A stretch of 32,480 bases of DNA from contig JAZRQE010000033.1 in assembly GCA_045649545.1 (NCBI GenBank), positions 1 through 32,480 on the forward strand, read 5' to 3'. Within the stretch, counting starts at the first letter, position 1; the number at the start of each line of letters is the position of its first letter. The position numbers and the translations under genes are program-made. Origin of the DNA: UMGS172 sp045649545 (GTDB taxonomy: Bacteria; Bacillota; Clostridia; Oscillospirales; Acutalibacteraceae). A model generated the notes under the pieces. It had not been told where the DNA came from and searched no databases. It worked only from the letters and a program-made list of their open reading frames with translations. Of this stretch, positions 1 to 6,490 are shown piece after piece.

Positions 1-1
1 G

Positions 2-124
2 ACATTCGCTAGCGTATCTTTGGGCGGTACTTCGGTACTGATTATTGTAGGTGTTGCTCTTGAAGTGGTTAATAATCTTGAATCTCAGATGATGATGCGT
101 CACTACAAGGGTTTCCTTGATTAA
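2..124 (+). CDS. secY: SecY preprotein translocase subunit, C-terminal end (partial)
   Basis: Only the last 40 codons lie in the window; the gene begins upstream of base 1. The visible tail has the GGTSVLIIVGVALE stretch of transmembrane segment 10 and the cytoplasmic ending ESQMMMRHYKGFLD, both characteristic of SecY, the channel subunit of the SecYEG translocon in the inner membrane. The reading frame ends in TAA at 122-124. It is the promoter-proximal neighbour of adk, which follows after 10 bases, as is usual in the spc operon. The identification rests on the tail sequence and on gene order, and is secure. Confidence 0.95.
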   Translation, partial: TFASVSLGGTSVLIIVGVALEVVNNLESQMMMRHYKGFLD

Positions 125-134
125 GGAGTAAATT

Positions 135-767
135 ATGAAACTTATTCTTTTAGGTGCTCCCGGTGCCGGTAAAGGCACCCAGGCAGAAATCATTTGCGAA
201 AAATTATCTATTCCAACCATTTCGACCGGAAACATTATCCGTGAGGCAATGAAGAACGGTACCGAAATGGGACTTAAGGCCAAGGCCGCTGTTGAAAGCG
301 GAAAGCTCGTATCTGATGATGTTGTAATCGGCATCATCAGGGAACGCCTTAACGAGGATGACTGTAAAAATGGCTTCATTCTCGACGGCTTCCCCAGAAC
401 TATTCCTCAGGCTGAGGCATTGGATTCGTTAGGCATCGAGATTGACTCGGTACTTGACATTGATGTTGAGGATGAGACAATCGCAGGAAGACTCGGCGGT
501 CGCCGTGTTTGTCCGAAGTGTGGAGCAAGCTATCACATCGATTACAAAAAGCCTTCAAAAGACGGCATTTGTGACAGTTGTGGTGCAGAGCTTATTCAAC
601 GTAAGGACGATGCTCCCGAAACAGTGCTTGAAAGACTTGCAATCTACCACGAACAAACTGAGCCGCTTAAAGCTTATTATGCTAAAACCGGCAAACTAAA
701 GTCTGTTAAGGGTCAGGATAGCGTTGAGGAAACCACTAAGCTCGTATTCGAGGCTTTAGGTATCTAA
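135..767 (+). CDS. adk: Adenylate kinase, zinc-binding LID type
   Basis: Cytosolic enzyme that interconverts ATP + AMP and 2 ADP. The 210-residue length is normal for long-form bacterial kinases. The P-loop GAPGAGKGT is at residues 7-15, the AMP-binding TGNIIREA near 31-38, and LDGFPRT at 83-89. The LID (about 121-160) carries four cysteines in two CxxC pairs (C126, C129, C146, C149), the structural zinc site typical of Gram-positive adenylate kinases; E. coli Adk lacks it. The ATG at 135 is preceded by AAGGAGT ending six bases or so upstream. It lies between secY and map, cotranscribed with ribosomal protein genes, and its stop is followed almost directly by the map start, which suggests translational coupling. 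Confidence 0.98.
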   Translation: MKLILLGAPGAGKGTQAEIICEKLSIPTISTGNIIREAMKNGTEMGLKAKAAVESGKLVSDDVVIGIIRERLNEDDCKNGFILDGFPRTIPQAEALDSLGIEIDSVLDIDVEDETIAGRLGGRRVCPKCGASYHIDYKKPSKDGICDSCGAELIQRKDDAPETVLERLAIYHEQTEPLKAYYAKTGKLKSVKGQDSVEETTKLVFEALGI

Positions 768-769
768 TA

Positions 770-1519
770 ATGATAGTTCTGAAAACGGCAAGAGAGCTTG
801 GCATTATGAGAGAAGCCTGTGTTATTTCTGCACAGGCACTCCAACTCATAGGAAACGCGGTTGAGCCGGGGGTTTCCACTTGGGAACTCGACCAAATGGC
901 CGAAAAGTTCATAAGAGAAAAGGGTGCAGAACCTAACTTTAAAGGACTTTACGGTTATCCGGCTACCGCTTGTATTTCTATCAACAACGAGGTTATTCAT
1001 GGCATACCTTCGAAAAACCGCATTTTAAAATCGGGTGACATTGTCAGCGTCGATTTAGGTGCAAAGTTCCAAGGATATAATGGCGACAATGCTGCCACTT
1101 TTGCCTGCGGTGATGTTTCACCCGAGGCAAAGCGGCTGATGGATGTGACTAAAGAGAGCCTTTACGAAGGCATCAAACATGCACTTCCCGGTGGCAGAGT
1201 CGGTGATATATCGGCGGCAGTTCAAGGATATGTCGAATCTCGCGGTTACTCGGTGGTCCGCAATTATGTTGGCCACGGCGTAGGCACGAGCCTTCATGAA
1301 GCCCCGGAAATACCCAATTTCGGAGTATCCGGCAGAGGAGTTCGTCTTGTTCCGGGAATGACAATTGCTATCGAACCGATGATAAATGCCGGTTCATACG
1401 ATGTTAAGGTTATGCCGGACGGTTGGACGGTGCTTACTTCAGACGGTTCACTTTCAGCTCATTTTGAGCATACCGTAGCAATAACAGCTGACGGCCCGAA
1501 GATTATGACTATTGCATAA
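770..1519 (+). CDS. map: Type I methionine aminopeptidase
   Basis: Removes the initiator methionine from nascent proteins with small second residues, acting at the ribosome exit. The 249 residues match the short (type Ia) bacterial form without an N-terminal zinc extension. The five metal ligands of the pita-bread fold are recognisable: D95 and D106 (VDLG...NGD), H169 (GHGVG), E202 (AIEPM) and E233 (HFEHT); the substrate-contacting histidines H77 and H176 are also present. The ATG at 770 follows the adk stop by two bases with only a weak ribosome binding site, consistent with coupling to adk. The downstream KOW-protein gene begins after 16 bases, the standard Gram-positive arrangement. Confidence 0.98.
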   Translation: MIVLKTARELGIMREACVISAQALQLIGNAVEPGVSTWELDQMAEKFIREKGAEPNFKGLYGYPATACISINNEVIHGIPSKNRILKSGDIVSVDLGAKFQGYNGDNAATFACGDVSPEAKRLMDVTKESLYEGIKHALPGGRVGDISAAVQGYVESRGYSVVRNYVGHGVGTSLHEAPEIPNFGVSGRGVRLVPGMTIAIEPMINAGSYDVKVMPDGWTVLTSDGSLSAHFEHTVAITADGPKIMTIA

Positions 1520-1535
1520 TCGTTAAGGAGGAAGT

Positions 1536-1796
1536 ATGGAACTGAAAAGAGGTACTGTAGTTCGTTCTAAAGCCGGTCGGGACGGCGACAGCTTTTTAGT
1601 TGTGTTAGAGGTTTTAAACGGTTTTGTACTTGTCGCAGACGGCAAAAAAAGACCAATAGAACGTCCCAAACGCAAAAGCACAAAGCATATCGCCATAACT
1701 GGACAAATAGTCAAAGAGGAACAATTACAAACTAACAGATCAATACGACACGTTTTAAGCGATTTTAAATCGCACACTTGTGAAGGAGAGATTTGA
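1536..1796 (+). CDS. KOW-domain RNA-binding protein (L14e/L6e-like) between map and infA
   Basis: A small basic protein of 86 residues. The N-terminal half (about 3-40, ELKRGTVVRSKAGRDGDSF) has the KOW pattern of a beta-barrel that starts with a G-x-V-V strand and a short loop containing a glycine, as in the L14e/L27e-like proteins annotated at this position in many Firmicutes. The middle is very basic (KKRPIERPKRKSTK), consistent with rRNA binding. The ribosome binding site AAGGAGGAAG lies just before the ATG. The stop TGA is immediately followed by the infA ATG without a gap, so the two are probably translationally coupled. A role in ribosome assembly or translation is inferred from family and position; I know of no specific demonstrated function. 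Confidence 0.85.
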   Translation: MELKRGTVVRSKAGRDGDSFLVVLEVLNGFVLVADGKKRPIERPKRKSTKHIAITGQIVKEEQLQTNRSIRHVLSDFKSHTCEGEI

Positions 1797-2015
1797 ATGT
1801 CCAAAGAGGATATGATAGAATTGGAAGGAACAGTCGTTGAGGCAATGCCAAATGCGATGTTCAAGGTTGAAATTCAGGGAGGACACGTTATACTTGCTCA
1901 TATTTCGGGCAAGTTGCGTATGAACTTTATACGAATCCTTCCCGGAGATAAGGTAACGGTGGAAATGTCACCATACGACCTGTCTAAAGGACGCATTACC
2001 TGGCGTTCAAAGTAA
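1797..2015 (+). CDS. infA: Translation initiation factor IF-1
   Basis: IF-1 binds the 30S A site and works with IF-2 and IF-3 at initiation. The 72-residue length is exactly the family norm. The protein starts MSKEDMIELEGTVVEAMPNA, continues with MFKVEIQGGH, and ends in the conserved DLSKGRITWRSK, giving the whole single OB-fold. The ATG follows directly on the stop of the KOW-protein gene, with GAAGGAGAG about seven bases upstream. It is followed by rpmJ 29 bases downstream, standard for the spc/alpha junction in Clostridia. Confidence 0.98.
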   Translation: MSKEDMIELEGTVVEAMPNAMFKVEIQGGHVILAHISGKLRMNFIRILPGDKVTVEMSPYDLSKGRITWRSK

Positions 2016-2044
2016 GACAGTCAGTAATTTGGAGGTAAATTAAG

Positions 2045-2158
2045 ATGAAAGTCAGACCTTCTGTCAAAAAGATTTGCGACAAATGCAAAATTATCAAGCG
2101 CAAGGGCAAAATCATGGTTATCTGTGAGAATCCCAAGCACAAGCAGCGTCAGGGTTAA
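2045..2158 (+). CDS. rpmJ: Ribosomal protein bL36
   Basis: A 37-residue protein of the large subunit, recognisable despite its size: it starts MKVRPSVKKICDKCK and ends HKQRQG. C11, C14, C27 and H32 form the CxxC...CxxxxH zinc knuckle, so this is the zinc-containing (C+) version; organisms that face zinc shortage often keep a second, cysteine-free copy elsewhere, which cannot be checked here. The ATG has TTTGGAGGT about 10 bases upstream. It lies between infA and rpsM, its usual place. Confidence 0.98.
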   Translation: MKVRPSVKKICDKCKIIKRKGKIMVICENPKHKQRQG

Positions 2159-2194
2159 TCCCTAACGGATTTTGAATGAGAGGTGCAATGATTT

Positions 2195-2563
2195 ATGGCA
2201 CGTATAGCAGGTGTTGACCTTCCGAATAATAAGCGAGTCGAAATCGGACTTACCTATATTTTCGGTATCGGTCTTACAACATCAAAGCAGATTCTTAAAG
2301 ATACCGGCATCAATCCTGATGTTCGTGTAAAGGATCTTTCAGAGGACGATATCTCTAAATTGAGAGAGTATATCGACCATAATCTTCAGGTTGAAGGCGA
2401 CCGCCGTCGTGCAATCGCTTTCGATATTAAGAGACTTGTCGAAATCGGCAGTTTCCGTGGCTCACGTCATAAGAAGGGCTTACCCGAAAGAGGTCAGCGT
2501 CCTAAGACTAACGCCCGTACACGCAAGGGTCCGAAGAAGACCATTGCTAACAAGAAGAAGTAA
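2195..2563 (+). CDS. rpsM: Ribosomal protein uS13
   Basis: Head protein of the 30S subunit that contacts the P-site tRNA and bridges to the large subunit. The 122-residue sequence begins MARIAGVDLPNNKRVEIGLTY, has the helix-two-turn-helix region with GIGLTTSKQIL at about 26-36, and ends in the long basic tail (GQRPKTNARTRKGPKK) that reaches toward the P site. The start at 2195 is preceded by AGAGGTG at 2179-2185. An out-of-frame ATG at 2188 is not used. Next in the alpha operon comes rpsK, 17 bases downstream. Confidence 0.98.
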   Translation: MARIAGVDLPNNKRVEIGLTYIFGIGLTTSKQILKDTGINPDVRVKDLSEDDISKLREYIDHNLQVEGDRRRAIAFDIKRLVEIGSFRGSRHKKGLPERGQRPKTNARTRKGPKKTIANKKK

Positions 2564-2580
2564 GGGGGAGGAAGAATAAT

Positions 2581-2970
2581 ATGGCTAAACAAACAACAAT
2601 TCGCAGACGCCGTGAGAAAAAGAATATTGAACGCGGTGCTGCCCATATTCAGTCAACCTTCAACAATACTATCGTAACAATTACCGATGTAAACGGTAAT
2701 GCACTTTCTTGGGCTTCCGCCGGTGAGCTTGGCTTCCGCGGTTCCAGAAAGTCTACTCCGTTCGCAGCACAGTCTGCAGCTGAAACTGCTGCTAAAGCTG
2801 CTATGGAGCATGGTCTTAAATCAGTTGAAGTATACGTCAAGGGTCCCGGTGCCGGACGTGAAGCTGCTATCAGAGCACTTCAGTCCGCAGGTCTCGAGGT
2901 AAGTATGATTAAAGACGTTACCCCGATTCCCCACAATGGCTGCCGTCCTCCCAAGAGAAGACGTGTCTAA
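2581..2970 (+). CDS. rpsK: Ribosomal protein uS11
   Basis: Component of the 30S platform. The 129 residues include the family signature around VEVYVKGPGAGREAAIRAL (about 87-105) and the highly conserved ending DVTPIPHNGCRPPKRRRV. The N-terminal extension (MAKQTTIRRRREKKNIERG) is basic and disordered, as usual in Firmicutes. The ribosome binding site is GGGGGAGGA between the rpsM stop and this ATG. It lies between rpsM and rpsD, the arrangement of Clostridia rather than Bacillus. Confidence 0.98.
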   Translation: MAKQTTIRRRREKKNIERGAAHIQSTFNNTIVTITDVNGNALSWASAGELGFRGSRKSTPFAAQSAAETAAKAAMEHGLKSVEVYVKGPGAGREAAIRALQSAGLEVSMIKDVTPIPHNGCRPPKRRRV

Positions 2971-2989
2971 TTTTTTGGAGGTGTAAAAC

Positions 2990-3616
2990 ATGGCTAGATA
3001 TACCGGTGCGGTATGCAGACTTTGCCGTCGTGAGGGTCAGAAATTGTTCCTTAAGGGCGAACGCTGCTACTCCGAAAAGTGTTCCATCGGCCGTAGAGCT
3101 TATGCTCCCGGTCAGCATGGTCAAGGACGTAAAAAGACTTCCGAGTACGGTTTGCATCTTCGTGCAAAACAGACTGCAAGACGTTACTACGGCGTAAATG
3201 AGGTTCAGTTCAGCCACTATTTTGAAATCGCTAAACGTAAAGTTGGCGTTACCGGCGAAAACCTCTTAAGAATTCTTGAGTCACGTCTTGATAACGTTGT
3301 TTACAGAGCAGGATTTGCTTCCTCTCGTGCCGAGGCAAGACAGTTAGTCGGTCACGGCCACTTTGAAGTAAACGGCGGTCGTGTTGATATCGCTTCCTAC
3401 CTCTTGAAGGCAGGCGACGTTATCACCGTTTGTGAAAAATCTCGCTCAAGCGAGAAGATTAAGGCAGTCCTCGAGGCAAATGCAGGTCGTCCTGTTCCTT
3501 CTTGGCTTGATAAGAACGCCGACGCAGCATCTGTTAAGGTAGTTAACCTTCCTGAGCGTGATGCTATGTATGCTCCTGTTGAAGAGCAGCTCATCGTTGA
3601 GTACTACTCAAAATAA
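2990..3616 (+). CDS. rpsD: Ribosomal protein uS4, zinc-finger form
   Basis: Primary 16S rRNA-binding protein that nucleates 30S assembly. The 208 residues begin MARYTGAVCRLCRREG; C9, C12, C26 and C31 form a zinc finger, the C+ form common in Gram-positive bacteria. The S4 RNA-binding domain lies at about 98-160 (RLDNVVYRAGFASSRAEARQ) and the protein ends LIVEYYSK. It has a strong TTTTTGGAGGTG binding site. S4 commonly represses its own operon in other bacteria. The 153-base gap to rpoA after this gene is the longest in the operon and holds two perfect hairpins (listed separately). Confidence 0.98.
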   Translation: MARYTGAVCRLCRREGQKLFLKGERCYSEKCSIGRRAYAPGQHGQGRKKTSEYGLHLRAKQTARRYYGVNEVQFSHYFEIAKRKVGVTGENLLRILESRLDNVVYRAGFASSRAEARQLVGHGHFEVNGGRVDIASYLLKAGDVITVCEKSRSSEKIKAVLEANAGRPVPSWLDKNADAASVKVVNLPERDAMYAPVEEQLIVEYYSK

Positions 3617-3634
3617 TAATTTGTGCTTTCGGCT

Positions 3635-3732
3635 TTGGCTTCTCTTTTTGGGAAGCCAAGCGTTGCACAGTTTGTTTCTATTTCTGATGAAAACCTATAC
3701 CGGCGGATTTCCGCACACATCGCCGGTATAAT
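3635..3732 (+). promoter_or_regulatory. Structured intercistronic region between rpsD and rpoA (two hairpins)
   Basis: Inside the 153-base gap, TTGGCTTC (3635-3642) pairs with GAAGCCAA (3652-3659) and TATACCGGCG (3696-3705) pairs perfectly with CGCCGGTATA (3721-3730). Neither stem is followed by a U tract, so these are not typical intrinsic terminators. A TATAAT (3727-3732) overlaps the second stem but has no convincing -35 box at the right distance. Possible roles are an RNase processing site, a regulatory leader for rpoA, or a weak internal promoter; the sequence does not decide between these. Confidence 0.5.
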
Positions 3733-3769
3733 CAAAATAACATCAAGTGCGGAGAAATGGAGCTTTTAT

Positions 3770-4717
3770 ATGATAGAAATTGAAAAGCCCAGAATTGAAA
3801 CACTGGACATGACGCCGGATGGCACTTATGGCAGATTTACCCTTGAACCCCTTGAGAGAGGCTATGGTACTACAATCGGCAATAGCCTTCGCAGAACCTT
3901 GCTTTCTTCTTTACAGGGTGTTGCTGTTACCTCAATTAAGATTGACGGTATCCAGCACGAGTTCTCGACAATTCCTCACGTTAAAGAGGATGTTACCGAG
4001 ATTGTTCTTAATGTTAAGGGTCTTACTGCTAAACTTCATTCCGACAGCGTGAAAACTGTTTATATTGAGGCTGAAGGCCCCTGTGAAGTAACAGGTGCTT
4101 CCATCAAGGCAGACAGCGAGGTTGAAATCCTCAATCCCGAATTGCATATTGCTACTTTGGATGAGGGTGCCAAGCTTAATATGGAGCTTACTCTTGATAA
4201 GGGTAGAGGTTATGTTCCGGCCGAAAACAATAAGACCGAGCATACACCGATTGGCGTAATCCCCGTTGACTCTATCTATAATCCTGTTGTTAAGGCCGAT
4301 TACAGTGTTGATAACACCCGCGTCGGACAGCAGACAGACTATGACCGACTCACTATTGAGGTATGGACCAACGGTGTACTCACCGCTAAAGAAGCAATTT
4401 CTTGGTCTGCCAAGATTCTCACTGAACACCTCAAGCTTTTCACCGACCTCTCGCAGGATGCTTCCAATAGCGAGATTATGGTTGAAAAGGCCGGCGACGG
4501 AAAAGACAAGATTCTTGAGATGACCATTGAGGAACTTGATTTGTCGGTACGTAGTTTCAACTGCTTGAAGCGTGCTAACATTAACACGGTTGAGGACCTT
4601 ACCGAAAAAACCGAGGAAGATATGATGAAGGTCAGAAACCTCGGCAGAAAGTCGCTTGAAGAGGTTATTGCCAAGCTTCAATCGCTTGGATTTGCCCTTA
4701 AAAGCGATGACGAATAA
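3770..4717 (+). CDS. rpoA: RNA polymerase alpha subunit
   Basis: Scaffold of RNA polymerase assembly and contact point for activators and UP elements. The 315-residue protein starts MIEIEKPRIETLD. The N-terminal dimerisation domain (about 1-230) has GYGTTIGNSLRRTLLSSLQG near 26-45 and GIQHEFSTIPHVKEDVTEI. The C-terminal DNA-binding domain (about 250-315) has ELDLSVRSFNCLKRANI and the helix-hairpin-helix part LGRKSLEEVIAKL. The frame stays open upstream to a GTG at 3623, but the ATG at 3770 was chosen because it has a TGGAG binding site seven bases upstream and gives the conserved N-terminus. rplQ follows 26 bases downstream. Confidence 0.97.
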   Translation: MIEIEKPRIETLDMTPDGTYGRFTLEPLERGYGTTIGNSLRRTLLSSLQGVAVTSIKIDGIQHEFSTIPHVKEDVTEIVLNVKGLTAKLHSDSVKTVYIEAEGPCEVTGASIKADSEVEILNPELHIATLDEGAKLNMELTLDKGRGYVPAENNKTEHTPIGVIPVDSIYNPVVKADYSVDNTRVGQQTDYDRLTIEVWTNGVLTAKEAISWSAKILTEHLKLFTDLSQDASNSEIMVEKAGDGKDKILEMTIEELDLSVRSFNCLKRANINTVEDLTEKTEEDMMKVRNLGRKSLEEVIAKLQSLGFALKSDDE

Positions 4718-4743
4718 TTAACTTTCTTAAAGGAGTGAGTTAA

Positions 4744-5088
4744 ATGCCAGGAACAAGAAAACTCGGCAGAACTGCAGACCACAGAACTGCAATGCTCAGA
4801 GCTATGGTTACTTTCCTTCTCGAAAACGGCAAGATTGAAACTACCGTTTACAGAGCAAAAGAAGTCAGTGCTATGACCGAGAAATATATTACACTCGCTA
4901 AAGATAACAGTCTTGCTAACAAGAGACAGGCACTTGCATTCATCACTAAAGAAGATGTTGTTAAGAAACTTTTCGATGAAATCGCACCTGCATACTCTGA
5001 AAAGAACGGCGGTTACTGCCGTATCACCAAGACCGGTCCCCGTCGCGGCGACGCTGCTGAGATGGCAATTATCGAGCTTGTGAAATAA
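4744..5088 (+). CDS. rplQ: Ribosomal protein bL17
   Basis: Large-subunit protein near the polypeptide exit tunnel. The 114 residues start MPGTRKLGRTADHRTAMLRAM, the diagnostic L17 beginning, and end with TGPRRGDAAEMAIIELVK. AAGGAGTGAG precedes the ATG. It is the last gene of the alpha operon; a strong terminator follows 14 bases after the stop codon. Confidence 0.98.
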   Translation: MPGTRKLGRTADHRTAMLRAMVTFLLENGKIETTVYRAKEVSAMTEKYITLAKDNSLANKRQALAFITKEDVVKKLFDEIAPAYSEKNGGYCRITKTGPRRGDAAEMAIIELVK

Positions 5089-5102
5089 TTAAACCTTTAA
5101 AA

Positions 5103-5129
5103 ACCGACCTGATTTCAGGTCGGTTTTTT
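5103..5129 (+). terminator. Intrinsic terminator of the spc/alpha operon
   Basis: ACCGACCTG (5103-5111) and CAGGTCGGT (5116-5124) form a perfect 9-bp stem with an ATTT loop, followed by a run of six T (5124-5129). It lies 14 bases after rplQ, where the operon is expected to end. Confidence 0.95.
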
Positions 5130-5211
5130 CAATTTTGTCGAGTGAATTTACATTTGCATATATTATGTATACAAGGGGCTTTTAAGGTCGAATTTTATTG
5201 ACAAAATTTTA

Positions 5212-5640
5212 GTGTTGTGGTACGCAACGGCTGATGCGGTTAGTATTAACGTTACTAAGTATAAATACCTTGCGACCTGTATCGGTAGCGGTATTGCAGG
5301 CTTGGGCGGACTTTATAATATTGTGGACTTCTCAACCTCGGGTGAAGCATATAAAAGTCTTGAGGCTTTTGGTTGGCTTTCTATTGCACTTGTTATTTTT
5401 GCGTTGTGGCGTCCGCATATTACGATTCTCGGTTCGACGGTGTTTGGTATTTTGTTCAGTTGTAGTTCAATGTTGAGCAATCTCGACTTTGTAAATCTCA
5501 CAATGTCATCCACTCCGTTGCTTCGCATGTTGCCTTACGTTGTAACAATTATTGTTTTGATTATTACAAGTATCCGCAACAAAAAGGAAAATCTGCCTCC
5601 GCAATCATTAGGTCTTTCTTATTTCAGAGAAGAAAGATAA
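5212..5640 (+). pseudogene. 5'-truncated ABC transporter permease (sugar/nucleoside, BMP-associated type), C-terminal part
   Basis: The 142 readable codons match only the last part of a permease of the type that works with basic-membrane-protein (BMP) lipoprotein receptors (COG1079-like; full length about 300 residues). The signs are ATADAVSINVTKYKYLA (the post-TM loop usually reading G-E-x-P-x-A-A-D-A-x-G-I-N-V), AGLGGLYN, WLSIALVIFALWRP, LLRMLPYVVTIIVL and the tail PPQSLGLSY. The upstream two thirds, with the first transmembrane segments, are missing. The only in-frame start is a GTG at 5212 with no ribosome binding site, in AT-rich sequence right after the ribosomal operon terminator. No ATPase, second permease or BMP receptor is nearby. 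I read it as a remnant of a deletion; a short expressed membrane protein is less likely. Confidence 0.7.
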
Positions 5641-5658
5641 ATATAAATTCATAATTAA

Positions 5659-5691
5659 AACAAGGCACTGGGCGACGCCCAGTGCCTTGTT
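5659..5691. terminator. Bidirectional terminator between permease remnant and Nif3-like gene
   Basis: AACAAGGCACTGGGCG (5659-5674) and its exact reverse complement (5676-5691) form a very long stem. T-rich sequence follows on the + strand (TGTTTGGTTT) and TTTTAATTAT on the - strand. It separates a + gene end from the end of the - strand gltX operon. Confidence 0.9.
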
Positions 5692-5707
5692 GTTTGGTTT
5701 GCTTATT

Positions 5708-6457
5708 TTAAATGTTTTCGATTTTAGAGAAATGACATTCTGATACGGTTAATTCGGGGAATGCACCGGCAATGTCACGGCAAAGTACCGATACAATGGG
5801 GTCTTCGGTGTTAAAGTGACCTGCATCGTAAAGAGAAATACCGAGCCTTGAAGCCTCTAAGAATATATGATGTTTAACATCGGCAGTTACAAAGGCATCT
5901 GCACCGCAGTTTATTGCATCATAAATAAAATCTCCACCCGAACCGGAACAAACGGCAACCGTTGTAATATCGCGGTTACCTGCGGTAAACTTTACACCGC
6001 CGCCCAAAGCACTTTTAAGATGTCGGGCGAAATCGTAAGGGTCTTCAGGGCTGTCGAGATAGCCTTTTCGAATTAAAAAGCCATCATTTGCCGTTACCTG
6101 TTCAACATCGTAAAGACCTATCGCCTCGCAAAGAGCGTCATTTACACCGCCATCGGTCTGGTCGAGGTTAGTGTGCATTGAAATGACCGAAATCTTTTTA
6201 CGGATTAGCTTAAATACCAAGCTGTCGGCAGTGACCGACTTTAATCCGTCAAAAATAACAGGGTGGTGTGTCACAATGAGGTTTGCACCTAAATCTTCGG
6301 CTCGGTCAATAACCTCGTCGAAGCAGTCCAACGAAACCAAAACACCCTTGATGTCAGCGTTTTCGTCACCAACTAAAAGTCCGACGTTATCAAACTCGCA
6401 AGCTAAATTTTTGGGTGCTACAGTGTAAAGGAACTTTAGCATTTCTTTAATCTTCAT
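5708..6457 (-). CDS. Nif3-like dinuclear metal center protein (YbgI/GTP cyclohydrolase I type 2 family)
   Basis: A conserved cytosolic protein that forms hexameric rings with two metal ions per subunit; its physiological reaction is not settled. The 249 residues are the compact form, without the extra PII-like insert (about 120 residues) that many Bacillus and Staphylococcus homologues have. The metal ligands are visible: H64-H65 (THHP), H95 and D99 (MHTNLD), and H214 and E218 (GHFNTE). EFDNVGLLVGD at 21-31 is the usual N-terminal signature. The ATG has AAGGAGTG upstream and lies 33 bases after glnS, so it is probably the last gene of a gltX-glnS-nif3 operon. In many Firmicutes the neighbour is trmK, which is absent here. 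Confidence 0.93.
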   Translation of the reverse strand: MKIKEMLKFLYTVAPKNLACEFDNVGLLVGDENADIKGVLVSLDCFDEVIDRAEDLGANLIVTHHPVIFDGLKSVTADSLVFKLIRKKISVISMHTNLDQTDGGVNDALCEAIGLYDVEQVTANDGFLIRKGYLDSPEDPYDFARHLKSALGGGVKFTAGNRDITTVAVCSGSGGDFIYDAINCGADAFVTADVKHHIFLEASRLGISLYDAGHFNTEDPIVSVLCRDIAGAFPELTVSECHFSKIENI

Positions 6458-6490
6458 TATGTCACACTCCTTTTTTATTGTTTTTTGGAT

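Noticed and set aside
3623..3769. A 49-residue N-terminal extension of RpoA starting at GTG 3623
   Set aside because: The ATG at 3770 has a good ribosome binding site and gives the conserved MIEIEKP start. The extension covers two hairpins and has no binding site of its own.
3932..4681. A 249-codon frame antisense to rpoA
   Set aside because: It is the mirror of a highly conserved gene, has no binding site, and its composition is explained by rpoA codon use.
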